Position numbers and translations under genes: made by a program. Shown here in pieces: positions 32,174 through 41,808 of a stretch of 56,867 nt of DNA (its first letter is position 1; each line of letters begins with the position of its first letter). The notes under the pieces are model-generated. The model ran no database searches. It saw only the letters and a program-made list of their open reading frames with translations, and was not told the origin of the DNA. The DNA is taken from assembly GCA_014860585.1 (NCBI GenBank), contig JACZJL010000112.1:1-56867 (forward strand), given 5' to 3'. The DNA is from Bacteroidales bacterium. GTDB lineage: Bacteria; Bacteroidota; Bacteroidia; Bacteroidales; 4484-276.

Positions 32174-32410
32174 TTTACTTTGCTATTATTTTGTTTTTGA
32201 TGAATTACTATTTTAAAACCTTCTACTTAACGCGATGATTGCAGATTTGTTCAGGAACACAACGCACTGAAACCAGGTTTTGTAATGATTTTACTGATTT
32301 ACATTCGAAAGATTTGGAACAAATTATTAAGGTAAAAAAAGGAATTCCGGTTAAAATAATGGGTGTATTAAGATGGTCATTCTTATGTAAATCAAACCGG
32401 TATGAGGTTG

Positions 32411-32485
32411 TGGGCATTACTGGACTCGAACCAGTGACTTCCACCCTGTCAAGGTGACACTCTGAACCAACTGAGTTAAATGCCC
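32411..32485 (-). tRNA. tRNA-Val (anticodon GAC)
   Basis: On the minus strand the acceptor GGGCATT (32485-32479) pairs with AATGCCC (32418-32412) and the discriminator is A. The anticodon loop TTGACAG gives GAC, and the T arm is ACTGGTTCGAGTCCAGT. The 75-nt cloverleaf has a short variable loop. CCA is not encoded. Confidence 0.92.
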
Positions 32486-32621
32486 TTCGTATTGCGCGGC
32501 AAAAATGCAATTTTTTTTTAAAATGGTGACCCAAATTTTTTTCAAGTAAAACAGCTGAAAAAATAGTGTACTTTTACCGTCGGTTAATATTCCAGTTTTG
32601 TTTTACCAAAAATCATTAAAA

Positions 32622-35600
32622 ATGTCTTTACGCTTACACCTATTGCTACTCGGTCTGCTCATAGTTAATTTGCTTACTGCGCAAAACATTCGTTTATCCT
32701 ACACTTTTGAACAGCCAGATTTTATTGACCGTCACGATGGCTTTGTTGAGCCTGTGATGAATAATTGCCATAATCTTGGCGATGAAGGATTCCCTTTTTT
32801 ACCTGCATTTAGCGGGCAAATTCTCATCCATCAGGGAAAAGAGGTCGCTGAAATCAAAATTGTTTCAGTTAGTTATTCTGACGTGATCAGCGGAATTAAC
32901 ATTGTTCCTGCAGCACGGCCATTTCCTTTTTCTGAACCTGCACCTCCGGATTATCGCCCTCAGCCCAAAAACGATATTTATAATTCTATAAAATCTTATC
33001 CGGGATCGGTAATTTCAGATGTTTCAACGCAGTACCTGGCGGGATACTCCATTGCAGTGTTTAATATCTGGCCAATAGAGTTTAACCCGGCTGAAAAGAG
33101 CATCAGGGTAATTACCTCTATCGAAATTGAAATTGAAACCAGAGATACCAGGCAAGACTTCATTCAACCCGCTTTGCAAAGTGAAGTCACCGGGAGACGT
33201 CTGGCCTCGGTCGTTTCCAACCCTGAAATGGCTAAAAATTATATCTTCAATAGTTCAAGGGATACTGACCAGATTGATATGCTAATCATCACTAAAGGCA
33301 CATTTGTGACTGCTTTTACTGAATATGCAAATTATAAAACAGAAAGAGGTTTCATTACAGAAATTGTTACGACTGAAGATATTTATGCAAATTATCCGGG
33401 CAGCGACAACCAGGAGAAAATAAGGAACTGTATCAGGGATTATTATGAGAACAATGGAATCGTTTACGTCATACTTGGAGGTGACAGTGATACACAGAAC
33501 GCTTCCCAGCGCATTATCCCTCATCGCGGATTTTATGTAGATACTGGTTTTGGAACCATCGACGAAGACATACCCTCCGACATGTATTATTCCTGCCTGG
33601 ATGGAGACTGGAACAGCAATGGAAATAACAGGTATGGTGAACCGGGCGAAGAAGACATCTTTGCTGAAGTGATCATTGGACGGATGAGCATCGATAGTAA
33701 TGATGAAGTGCTGAACATGGTCAATAAACTGATTAAATATCAGGATACACCAGTCCTGTCTGACATTGAAAAGGCACTGATGGTTGGTGAGGCATTGGAT
33801 GATAACACCTGGGGTGGTAATTATAAGGATGAAGTGGCCAACGGAAGTAGTAATCATGGATATGTAACCGTAGGGCTAAGTTCCAATTTTGTGGTGAGCA
33901 GATTGTACGAAATGAATGGCAACTGGACAAAACAGCAGGTATATCAGCAGTTTAATAACACAGGTATCAATCTATTGAATCACCTTGGACACTCTGATGT
34001 GGGATACAATATGAAAATGTCGCTGAGTGACCTGACAACTGCAAATCTTCAAAACAATGGCATAAACCGCGGATTTGTAATTGGTTATTCACAGGGTTGC
34101 TACAATGGTTCCTTCGATAATCGTGGGTCAGGCGGAAATTATTCAGGTAGCGATTGTTTTGCTGAACGTATTACTACTATGGAAACTGCCATGGTAGCCT
34201 CAATGTCCAATTCGCGCTATGGATGGTATTCACAAGGCAGCACAAATGGTCCTTCTCAGATTTTCGACCGTAAATTTTTTAATGCCATTTTTGGAAAGGG
34301 AATAGCTGAAATAGGCACAGCCAATGGCGACTCGAAAGAAGATGCTGCCGCATTCATCATCGCTAATCGCGTGAATCGCTGGTGTGCTTACGAAATTACT
34401 CTTTTTGGAGATCCGAGCATGTCAATCTGGACACAGCAGCCAACCGATATCACCGCAACCTACCCTGGTGCACTGCCAATTGGGATCAGTAATGTAACTG
34501 TAGAATCTGATGCACCCGGAGCAAGGATTGGTTTTAGTCAAAATGGAGTACTTCTCGGGCGGGCACTGGCAGATGAGAATGGCTATGCTAACATTGAGTT
34601 TTTCGACATTGTTTCATCTGACGATCCTATTACCATCTCCATCACTGCCCACAACAGGACGCTTCTTACATCCACAATACCTGTGCTTGCCGACCAGCCT
34701 TATGTGGTGCTCGATTATTTTGAAATTAATGATGGAAGCGGTAACAACAATGGTGTACCGGACTATGGGGAGGAACTTGCTGTTGGATTGGGAATGAAAA
34801 ATCTTGGAAATGTTGCTGCAAATGATGTTATCGTTACTTTGAGTTCAACTGATAACTATATTACATTGGCCTATCTTGCCGTAGAATTTGGAACCATCGG
34901 ACCGGGTGAAACGGTGTTTATTGAAGATGCTTTTCCCGTTCATATTGCCAACAATGTCCCGGATCAACACCAGGTTCAGATCAACGTTCAGGCTATGGGT
35001 GCCGAAACCTGGGTTTCGAGTATGAAATTCAATGTTAATGCACCAGCACTGAATATTCAATCACTAACCATTGACGATGTTGCCGGCGGAAACGGAAACG
35101 GAATGCTCGATCCCGGTGAAATGGTTGTTTTTCGATTTGATGTTAAAAATGAAGGGCATGCGTTGTCACCTGCTGTCACTTTTCATCTTGCATCGAACAA
35201 TGCAAACCTTACACTAACCATGACACAAGCTAATCATGATGGACTTCAGCCTGACGGTATTGCCATTTTTGAATTTCTGGGTTTGGTAAACCCGGATGCA
35301 GTGATGGGTGACCTTGCTCTTTTGCAGGCTACAATTAATTCAGGTGCTTACCAGGTTACAGAAGATTACTCACTCAAGATCGGAATGATTATCGAAGATT
35401 TTGAAAGTGGAGACTTTGGATTGATCAATTGGGAATTTGATGGTGAACTGCCATGGACAATTTGTGAAATTAGCCCGGCCCAGGGGCTTTACTGCGCTCG
35501 TTCCGGAGTTGTCAGCCATGAACAGATCAGCGAAATGAAAGTAAATATTTTCGTCGCTGCAACCGATACAATCTCCTTTTACCGTAAAGTTTCATCTGAA

Positions 35601-36596
35601 TCAGGTTTCGATATGTTGAAATTTTATGATGGATCTCTGCTCAAAGCCCAATGGTCTGGAAGTCAGGATTGGGAAAAAGTAAGTTATGTTATCTATCCCG
35701 GGTACCATACCCTGAGATGGGTTTATGAAAAAGATGTGGCAATCAGTCAGGGTGATGATTGTGCCTGGGTTGACTATATCAGATTCCCGAAACTTTTGCA
35801 AAGTACACTTAGTGCCGGCGGGGATGATATGGTCTGTGCCGGTGATGATTATCAGACAAAATCCAGTGGGATTTACCTGATGGGCATCCAATGGACAACG
35901 TCAGGAACCGGGACTTTTAGCAACGCCGCGATCCTCCAGCCCGTTTACACCCCAAGCCAGGAGGATATTCAAAATGGATCTGTTGTTCTCACAGTTTCAG
36001 CTACTTCAGCTAACAACCAACCTTTATCAGACCAGATGACGCTATACATGGTGGACAATCCCGGGACACCCTCCAAACCGGTTGGTGAGCAGGAGGTGTG
36101 CACCAATTATGGAATTTCTTACGAGTACACAACTTCACAATTGCCCGAAATACAAGCTTTTGTATGGGAGTTGATCCCTCCTGGTGCAGGTACATTGACA
36201 GGAAACAGCCACGTCATCAGTATTTTGTTTACCCCGGATTATTCAGGTGATGTTGAATTGCGCGTTAAAGCAATGAATGCTTGCGGCGAAAGTGCGTTTT
36301 CTGAGTCACTTCAAATTGTTGCTCAGATATGCACCGGAGTTTACGAACCGGGTTCAGAACAAATTTCAGTTTTCCCAAATCCAAGTACCGGGCTCATCTT
36401 TGCCAGGATTCCCGACGCTGATGAAATTTTGCAGTTAAGTATTTATAATACTTTCGGGCAAATCGTAAGGAGCGAATCCCTTCATGTTTCTGATGATTTG
36501 ATAGAAATTGATCTCCAAAATTATCCACCCGGTATTTATCTTCTAAAACTTGAAGCAAAGACGTTTAGCTTCTCAAAGAAAATTCTGTTGAAATAA
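32622..36596 (+). CDS. Gingipain-like C25 cysteine peptidase exported by type IX secretion
   Basis: 1324 residues from ATG 32622 (a TTG eight codons upstream is less likely). Signal peptide LRLHLLLLGLLIVNLLTAQ. A propeptide-like beta domain (about 22-200) precedes the peptidase C25 domain (about 215-610). The catalytic dyad is His457 in NHLGHSDVG and Cys493 in GYSQGCYNGSFD, 36 residues apart, close to gingipain spacing. Ig-like and CARDB-like beta domains follow (e.g. NDGSGNNNGVPDYGEEL, GNGNGMLDPGEM), then a MAM-like or jelly-roll segment. The end is a type A T9SS sorting domain, ISVFPNPSTGL...GIYLLKLEAKTFSFSKKILLK. The protein is predicted to be cell-surface or secreted. Substrate specificity (Arg or Lys) is not evident. 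Confidence 0.9.
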   Translation: MSLRLHLLLLGLLIVNLLTAQNIRLSYTFEQPDFIDRHDGFVEPVMNNCHNLGDEGFPFLPAFSGQILIHQGKEVAEIKIVSVSYSDVISGINIVPAARPFPFSEPAPPDYRPQPKNDIYNSIKSYPGSVISDVSTQYLAGYSIAVFNIWPIEFNPAEKSIRVITSIEIEIETRDTRQDFIQPALQSEVTGRRLASVVSNPEMAKNYIFNSSRDTDQIDMLIITKGTFVTAFTEYANYKTERGFITEIVTTEDIYANYPGSDNQEKIRNCIRDYYENNGIVYVILGGDSDTQNASQRIIPHRGFYVDTGFGTIDEDIPSDMYYSCLDGDWNSNGNNRYGEPGEEDIFAEVIIGRMSIDSNDEVLNMVNKLIKYQDTPVLSDIEKALMVGEALDDNTWGGNYKDEVANGSSNHGYVTVGLSSNFVVSRLYEMNGNWTKQQVYQQFNNTGINLLNHLGHSDVGYNMKMSLSDLTTANLQNNGINRGFVIGYSQGCYNGSFDNRGSGGNYSGSDCFAERITTMETAMVASMSNSRYGWYSQGSTNGPSQIFDRKFFNAIFGKGIAEIGTANGDSKEDAAAFIIANRVNRWCAYEITLFGDPSMSIWTQQPTDITATYPGALPIGISNVTVESDAPGARIGFSQNGVLLGRALADENGYANIEFFDIVSSDDPITISITAHNRTLLTSTIPVLADQPYVVLDYFEINDGSGNNNGVPDYGEELAVGLGMKNLGNVAANDVIVTLSSTDNYITLAYLAVEFGTIGPGETVFIEDAFPVHIANNVPDQHQVQINVQAMGAETWVSSMKFNVNAPALNIQSLTIDDVAGGNGNGMLDPGEMVVFRFDVKNEGHALSPAVTFHLASNNANLTLTMTQANHDGLQPDGIAIFEFLGLVNPDAVMGDLALLQATINSGAYQVTEDYSLKIGMIIEDFESGDFGLINWEFDGELPWTICEISPAQGLYCARSGVVSHEQISEMKVNIFVAATDTISFYRKVSSESGFDMLKFYDGSLLKAQWSGSQDWEKVSYVIYPGYHTLRWVYEKDVAISQGDDCAWVDYIRFPKLLQSTLSAGGDDMVCAGDDYQTKSSGIYLMGIQWTTSGTGTFSNAAILQPVYTPSQEDIQNGSVVLTVSATSANNQPLSDQMTLYMVDNPGTPSKPVGEQEVCTNYGISYEYTTSQLPEIQAFVWELIPPGAGTLTGNSHVISILFTPDYSGDVELRVKAMNACGESAFSESLQIVAQICTGVYEPGSEQISVFPNPSTGLIFARIPDADEILQLSIYNTFGQIVRSESLHVSDDLIEIDLQNYPPGIYLLKLEAKTFSFSKKILLK

Positions 36597-36618
36597 ATTG
36601 TAATTTCAACATAATATC

Positions 36619-36649
36619 CTCCCGCTGCTGAAAAGTTGCGGGAGTTTTT
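36619..36649 (+). terminator. Intrinsic terminator after the C25 peptidase gene
   Basis: CTCCCGC (36619-36625) pairs with GCGGGAG (36638-36644), followed by five Ts (36645-36649). Confidence 0.8.
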
Positions 36650-36693
36650 GTTTCCGGGGAAAAACTAATTTTGACCTCTGTCATCATTTGCCA

Positions 36694-37830
36694 ATGCTAG
36701 TAAATTACATAAAATATCTGCCTTCTCATCCGACCATCAACTTGGTTGTCTTTGTGTTGTTATTTATTTACAAAAGTGGATTCTCTCAGGATCCAAAGCA
36801 AGCATTCGGTTCAACCCTGTATTTTGAAGGAAAAATCCATCATTCCATGATTATTGCACATCATCCCGAAATGTGGGCACTTACTGACGGTTTTTTCCCT
36901 TCCTGGGAGTTCTCGCTAACAAAGCAGACTGTTGGAAAAAATTCATGGGTGTACCTGAGGAACTATCCCCGCTACGGTTTGAGCTACAGATATTCTGATT
37001 TTGGACACTCAATTTATTTAGGTGAGGCACACTCAGTGATGCCATTTATCAGTCTTCAATTGTTGAAAACCCCGAAAACTTTGCTTGATTTCAGGATTTC
37101 ACTTGGGGCAGCTTACATTACCAGGAAGTTTGACCGGCTTGAGAATTATAAAAACAGGGCGATCAGCACTCACTGGAATGCTTCGGTCAGCTTTGAAGTG
37201 CAAGGCAACTGGCAACTGACCGAGGTTACAGGGTTAACGGCAGGGCTTTCGATGCTGCATCTTTCAAATGGAACCATAAAAACGCCAAATTACGGGCTTA
37301 ACGTTCCTGGGGTTTTTGCCGGGTTAAATTTTCGATTGAGCCGAAAACCGATTAACTATCAAATTCCAGATGAATTAATTTTGAACAAAGGTAAACAAAA
37401 CATCAGGATTTCGGCTGGAATTGCACGGAAACAGCTCATTAATCATCCGGATGAATTGTTTCTCGTCTATTCTTCTGAAATTGCCTACGCTCGTTATTAT
37501 AACAACACAAACCGGTTCATTATTGGCGCCGATGCATCCTATGACCAGTCTAACAAAATAGTTCTTGAAACCCAGGGTGATACCACAAGCAATCTTACTG
37601 AACTTTCGAAATTTGGCCTGATTGCCGGACATGAGTGGGTCTTTTCACGGTTTGCCTTGAATTTCTCAATCGGATACTACCTTCATAACCTTAACGATTC
37701 TAATGATTTAGTATATAATAAATTAGGAGTAATTTATTTTTTTCATAAAAACATTTACGCTGGCATTACGCTGAAATCGCATTACGCAAAAGCTGATTTT
37801 TTCAGTGTCGGAATGGGTTTGAGTTTTTAA
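36694..37830 (+). CDS. Acyloxyacyl hydrolase / PagL-like lipid A deacylase
   Basis: 378 residues from ATG 36694 (TTG 36688 would add two). Signal peptide INLVVFVLLFIYKSGFSQ. Outer-membrane barrel of the PagL type with the catalytic motif SMLHLSNGTIKTPNYGLNVPG, in which His and Ser are the conserved pair and Asn-Gly follow. The rest consists of alternating strands and ends with a strand YAGITLKSHYAKADFFSVGMGLSF. PagL removes an ester-linked 3-acyl chain from lipid A. The protein is about twice as long as Pseudomonas PagL, as in other Bacteroidota members. The following lipoprotein gene starts two bases after the stop. Confidence 0.82.
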   Translation: MLVNYIKYLPSHPTINLVVFVLLFIYKSGFSQDPKQAFGSTLYFEGKIHHSMIIAHHPEMWALTDGFFPSWEFSLTKQTVGKNSWVYLRNYPRYGLSYRYSDFGHSIYLGEAHSVMPFISLQLLKTPKTLLDFRISLGAAYITRKFDRLENYKNRAISTHWNASVSFEVQGNWQLTEVTGLTAGLSMLHLSNGTIKTPNYGLNVPGVFAGLNFRLSRKPINYQIPDELILNKGKQNIRISAGIARKQLINHPDELFLVYSSEIAYARYYNNTNRFIIGADASYDQSNKIVLETQGDTTSNLTELSKFGLIAGHEWVFSRFALNFSIGYYLHNLNDSNDLVYNKLGVIYFFHKNIYAGITLKSHYAKADFFSVGMGLSF

Positions 37831-37831
37831 T

Positions 37832-38578
37832 ATGAGACATCGAATACAATACATGATCTTCATAGTTATTTTGACGATCCTTGCAGGTTGTGAGGGAGAT
37901 CTGTTCAATGACTGCCTGAGCGGAAGGGGAAATGCAACCACCGAACGCCGCGGACTTTATTCATTCCGGAATGTTGCAGTTTATGACAATATCCGGCTGA
38001 CCATCGAACTAAGCCAGGAATACTCGGTTACGATTAATTCAGGGCATAAACTGGGTCCGATGATTACAAATCTGATCCACAATAACACACTTGAAATCAG
38101 GAATGAAAGCCCCTGCTCATTGCTGAAAGACCCATGGGCGCCAGTGGATGTGCTTGTGAAAGTCCCGACCCTCGATTCTTTGTTGGTGATGTCACAGGCT
38201 GGGGTTTCAGTAAATGGTGTTATTGTTTCAGAAAACTTTTATGCAGAGGCTACAGAAACTTCAGCAAATATCACACTCAATCTGAACACCAGGTATTTCA
38301 GATTAGATTTTCTAAAAGGTACTGGCGACATCAGCATAACTGGATATAGCGATACAATTTTTATTTACAATGTTTCAGCAGGTAAGGTAGATGCGCTTAA
38401 CAGCCAATCTCAGGTGATGGTAGTAAATACAGGAAGTTTAAACGATGTGTACGTCAGGGCAGGGGAAAAACTTCTGGACGTTAATATCCAAAACATTGGC
38501 AATGTTTATTACAGTCATGATCCAGCTGAAATCATTTATTACTCAACCAATACAGGGAAGCTGTTGTGGCTGAATTAG
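37832..38578 (+). CDS. DUF2807 (GIN domain) lipoprotein
   Basis: 248 residues. The lipoprotein signal ([14 protein letters not shown]) puts the lipidated Cys at about residue 19. The mature protein starts with a small Cys-containing segment ([13 protein letters not shown]) and then a beta-helix-like DUF2807 domain: [69 protein letters not shown]. Family members are envelope proteins of unknown function, often near stress systems. Gap of one base to the PagL-like gene implies co-transcription. Its TAG stop shares two bases with the minus-strand TAA stop of proS. Confidence 0.85.
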   Translation: MRHRIQYMIFIVILTILAGCEGDLFNDCLSGRGNATTERRGLYSFRNVAVYDNIRLTIELSQEYSVTINSGHKLGPMITNLIHNNTLEIRNESPCSLLKDPWAPVDVLVKVPTLDSLLVMSQAGVSVNGVIVSENFYAEATETSANITLNLNTRYFRLDFLKGTGDISITGYSDTIFIYNVSAGKVDALNSQSQVMVVNTGSLNDVYVRAGEKLLDVNIQNIGNVYYSHDPAEIIYYSTNTGKLLWLN

Positions 38579-40047
38579 TAAGATTTAGCAAAGACTACTC
38601 TTTCCTTACTCGAACGGCCTGTAAAAATGCATTTACCTTCCTCCGGTTTATTGTTTAGAGGGATCGTCCTGATGGTGGCTTTCGTTTCTTCTTTAATTTG
38701 AATTTCTGTTTCAGTGGTGCCATCCCAATGTGCAAGAACGAAGCCTCCTTTTTCAATTTGCACTTTAAAATCTTCCCAGGTATCCACCTTAAACGTGTTT
38801 TCCTCACGGAATGCGAAAGCTTTCTGATAAAGATTGAACTGAATCTGATCAAGCAGGTTGACTATTTTGGTCTCAATATCCGTCATTTGGTAAATTTCCT
38901 TTTCGAGCGTATCGCGCCGTGCAACTTCAACAGTTCCATTTTCGATATCTCTTGGCCCAATGGCTAATCTCACGGGAACACCTTTGAACTCATATTCAGC
39001 AAACTTCCAGCCGGGTTTTTGCGTATCACGATCATCGTATTTGACTGAGATCCCTTTCGAAATCAAGGCATCTTTAATCGTGTTTGCTTTTTCACTTATG
39101 ATGGCCAATTGATCATTATTTTTATAAATAGGAACAATAACGACCTGGATAGGAGCAAGTTTTGGAGGAAGTACCAAACCATGATCATCAGAGTGGGACA
39201 TAATGAGCGCACCCATCAGCCGTGTGGAAACCCCCCATGATGTTGCCCAAACATAATCCAGTTTATTTTCTTTGGATAGGAATTTTACATCAAACGCTTT
39301 CGCAAAATTCTGACCCAAGAAATGTGAAGTCCCGGCCTGTAATGCTTTACCATCCTGCATTAAGGCTTCTATGCAGTAAGTATCAACCGCTCCGGCAAAC
39401 CGTTCGTTAGGTGATTTCAACCCTTTGAGAACGGGCATAGCCATCCATTTTTCAGCAAATTCGGCGTAGATATTGAGAATTTTCATGGTCTCTTCCACAG
39501 CTTCTTCCTGGCTGGAGTGCGCAGTATGACCTTCCTGCCATAGAAATTCAGCTGTGCGTAAAAAAAGACGAGTACGCATTTCCCACCTCACAACATTAGC
39601 CCATTGGTTGATTAACAGCGGAAGGTCGCGATATGATTGAATCCATGTGCGATAGGTGTCCCAGATGATTGTTTCGGATGTTGGACGTATGATCAATTCT
39701 TCTTCAAGTTTTGCATCTTCATCCACCACGATCCCTTTTCCATCTTCTGAGGTTTTCAGTCTGTAATGTGTAACAACGGCGCATTCTTTGGCAAATCCTT
39801 CCACATGACTCGCTTCTTTGCTGAAAAACGATTTCGGAATAAACAATGGAAAATAGGCATTGGAATGCCCGGTGTCCTTGAACATCTTATCGAGAGCCGC
39901 TTGCATCTTTTCCCATATCGCATATCCGTATGGTTTAATCACCATGCAACCTCTTACTGCTGAATTCTCTGCCAGATCAGCTTTAATAACCAAATCATTG
40001 TACCACTGTGAATAATTTTCAGCCCGGGTTGGAAAATCTTTTGCCAT
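38575..40047 (-). CDS. proS: Prolyl-tRNA synthetase, archaeal/eukaryote-like type
   Basis: 490 residues, class II aminoacyl-tRNA synthetase charging tRNA-Pro. The start [42 protein letters not shown] and motif 2 ([24 protein letters not shown]) are ProS type 3. Motif 3 is in [20 protein letters not shown], which leads to the anticodon-binding domain, and the C-terminal zinc-binding-like domain ends in [21 protein letters not shown]. The bacterial INS editing domain is absent, as expected for this type, which is usual in Bacteroidota. It is convergent with the DUF2807 gene, the stop codons overlapping at 38575-38578. Confidence 0.95.
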   Translation of the reverse strand: MAKDFPTRAENYSQWYNDLVIKADLAENSAVRGCMVIKPYGYAIWEKMQAALDKMFKDTGHSNAYFPLFIPKSFFSKEASHVEGFAKECAVVTHYRLKTSEDGKGIVVDEDAKLEEELIIRPTSETIIWDTYRTWIQSYRDLPLLINQWANVVRWEMRTRLFLRTAEFLWQEGHTAHSSQEEAVEETMKILNIYAEFAEKWMAMPVLKGLKSPNERFAGAVDTYCIEALMQDGKALQAGTSHFLGQNFAKAFDVKFLSKENKLDYVWATSWGVSTRLMGALIMSHSDDHGLVLPPKLAPIQVVIVPIYKNNDQLAIISEKANTIKDALISKGISVKYDDRDTQKPGWKFAEYEFKGVPVRLAIGPRDIENGTVEVARRDTLEKEIYQMTDIETKIVNLLDQIQFNLYQKAFAFREENTFKVDTWEDFKVQIEKGGFVLAHWDGTTETEIQIKEETKATIRTIPLNNKPEEGKCIFTGRSSKERVVFAKSY

Positions 40048-40097
40048 ATCGCTTTTTGGTATAGTTTTTGAAACTTTTTAACGTGTTTTTTAAGTTG

Positions 40098-40105
40098 CAA
40101 AAATA
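40098..40105 (-). promoter_or_regulatory. Probable -7 box for proS
   Basis: On the minus strand TATTTTTG (complement CAAAAATA), 51 bases before ATG 40047. A TTG complement at 40120-40122 is slightly too close for a standard -33 box. Confidence 0.45.
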
Positions 40106-40160
40106 GAAAATAATTAACCCAACAGTATTTGAACAATCATTCACGACATTATAAAATCTC

Positions 40161-40167
40161 AGGGAGG
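40161..40167 (+). promoter_or_regulatory. Strong Shine-Dalgarno sequence, unusual in this genome
   Basis: AGGGAGG eight bases before ATG 40176. Most genes here have only A-rich leaders, as is typical for Bacteroidota, so this purine block stands out. It supports the chosen start. Confidence 0.55.
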
Positions 40168-40175
40168 CAATCACT

Positions 40176-41765
40176 ATGAAAAAATTGGCAATTTTAATCG
40201 GAACAGTAATCGTGATGTCGGCATGTAAGACTTCTTACGATACTGCATCAGTTTACGATGATGTTTACTACACCCCCAAAGGTACATCAGTTGAAGAGGT
40301 AAAAACCACAACCACAGGAGTTACATACGGCAGTAATACATCAACTGCACAATACCAGCAAAGTTCAACCCCACAGAGTGAGATGATCGAATCCGCTGTC
40401 AGTGAAGATTATAAATCATCTGGCAACACCCAGGATTATTACCCAGAGTCGTCATCAGATGAGTATTACTATCAGGATTCTGAAACTGATGAATACTACG
40501 ATTACGATTATGCCAGCAGGATAAACAGGTTTTATGGAGCAAACGTTGGCTTTGGATATTATGACCCATACTATTGTGGTTCATCACTTTCATTTAGTTA
40601 TGGATGGGGATGGCCAAGCAGCTATTTCTCGATAGGCTTCGGATACGGGTGGGGATATCCTTACTATAGTCCATGGTATTATGATCCATGGTATTATGGC
40701 TACGGGTATTACCCTTATTATGGTTATGGCGGTTCTTACTGGGCCGGTTACAATCATGGATTCTATGATGGATATTATGCCGGTGGTGGAGGTTACTATT
40801 ATCCCAACGATGGTTATGGAAGCGACTACTATTATGGCCCAAGAAATCCACGCGGCAGCAGCATCATAGGTGCTGAAGATGGTCGTGGTTCCAGAATTGC
40901 TGCTGATCAGAATGAAATAAAAAGCAGTGAGATCATGGGACGGACTAACCGAATGAATGAAGTAGCAGGTACTGCTGTGAATTCAACCGGCTCAACAGAA
41001 CCAGGACGGACTTTAAGGACGCCTGAATCTGCGCGCATTACATCTGATATCTCTGCTGACGAAACACGTGAGATAAGAAGTGAAAAATTAGCTAGACCCG
41101 AAAATGCAAAGAATGTTCAGGGAGTGCAATCAAATGCTGCTCGCACAACAAGGGAAACAAATTTGCAAGCCACTGAATCCAGAACTTCAACAAGGGTCTC
41201 AAAGCCAGAAACAGCCTCTGCTCAGAGAACACAACAGGAGCAAACCAGGTACGCAAAGCCACAAAACTCAGGTAATGCTAACCCAACTGTTTACACTCAG
41301 GAAAGAAAGTATGCCAAACCCCAATCGAACGATCTGGAAAGAAACGCTGCTTCTCCAAAGAGTTACAGTTCTCCTAATACAAACAGACCCCGGTCGAGTA
41401 ACGAATATACAGTGCCCAGTTCAAGAAACGTAATTGAAACCAGCAGACCACAGGAGAACCGCCAGCAGCAGTTAACAGCACCGCGTAATAATACAACAAG
41501 GAATTATTCCACACCTTCCAGGTCGGAAAATCAGTTTTCTCAACCGGGCAGAAGTATTAGCACTCCTCAGAATTCACCTGCCAGGTCTACATCACCTTCT
41601 CCGGCAACAAGAACTATTTCAACACCTCAGCGCTCAACAGGTAGCTTTTCAGCACCTTCCAGATCGTCCGGAGGCTCTTCAGGTTCATCATCATCAGGCA
41701 GATCATCATCTGGTGGTGGTTCATCATCTGGGGGATCATCGTCGGGCGGTAAGAGAGGAAGATAA
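40176..41765 (+). CDS. Low-complexity Tyr/Gly-rich and Ser-rich lipoprotein
   Basis: 529 residues. Lipoprotein signal KKLAILIGTVIVMSAC, lipidated Cys at residue 17. Three compositional zones follow. Residues about 18-110 are acidic and Tyr/Ser/Thr-rich. Residues about 110-225 are extremely rich in Tyr, Gly, Trp and Phe (e.g. YYDPWYYGYGYYPYYGYGG). Residues about 226-529 are disordered Ser/Thr/Arg/Gln/Pro sequence ending in Gly-Ser runs and KRGR. I recognise no domain. Similar Bacteroidota proteins exist as predicted surface lipoproteins of unknown role. A strong Shine-Dalgarno sequence precedes it. A FadL-family gene follows 43 bases downstream. Confidence 0.82.
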   Translation: MKKLAILIGTVIVMSACKTSYDTASVYDDVYYTPKGTSVEEVKTTTTGVTYGSNTSTAQYQQSSTPQSEMIESAVSEDYKSSGNTQDYYPESSSDEYYYQDSETDEYYDYDYASRINRFYGANVGFGYYDPYYCGSSLSFSYGWGWPSSYFSIGFGYGWGYPYYSPWYYDPWYYGYGYYPYYGYGGSYWAGYNHGFYDGYYAGGGGYYYPNDGYGSDYYYGPRNPRGSSIIGAEDGRGSRIAADQNEIKSSEIMGRTNRMNEVAGTAVNSTGSTEPGRTLRTPESARITSDISADETREIRSEKLARPENAKNVQGVQSNAARTTRETNLQATESRTSTRVSKPETASAQRTQQEQTRYAKPQNSGNANPTVYTQERKYAKPQSNDLERNAASPKSYSSPNTNRPRSSNEYTVPSSRNVIETSRPQENRQQQLTAPRNNTTRNYSTPSRSENQFSQPGRSISTPQNSPARSTSPSPATRTISTPQRSTGSFSAPSRSSGGSSGSSSSGRSSSGGGSSSGGSSSGGKRGR

Positions 41766-41808
41766 TTATCATGGAAGTGTTTTTTAACTGTCAAAAATTT
41801 ATTGCTAA

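Noticed and set aside
32239-32457. 72-codon plus-strand frame ending GLEPVTSTLSR
   Set aside because: The C-terminal half is the antisense of tRNA-Val, another known spurious pattern.
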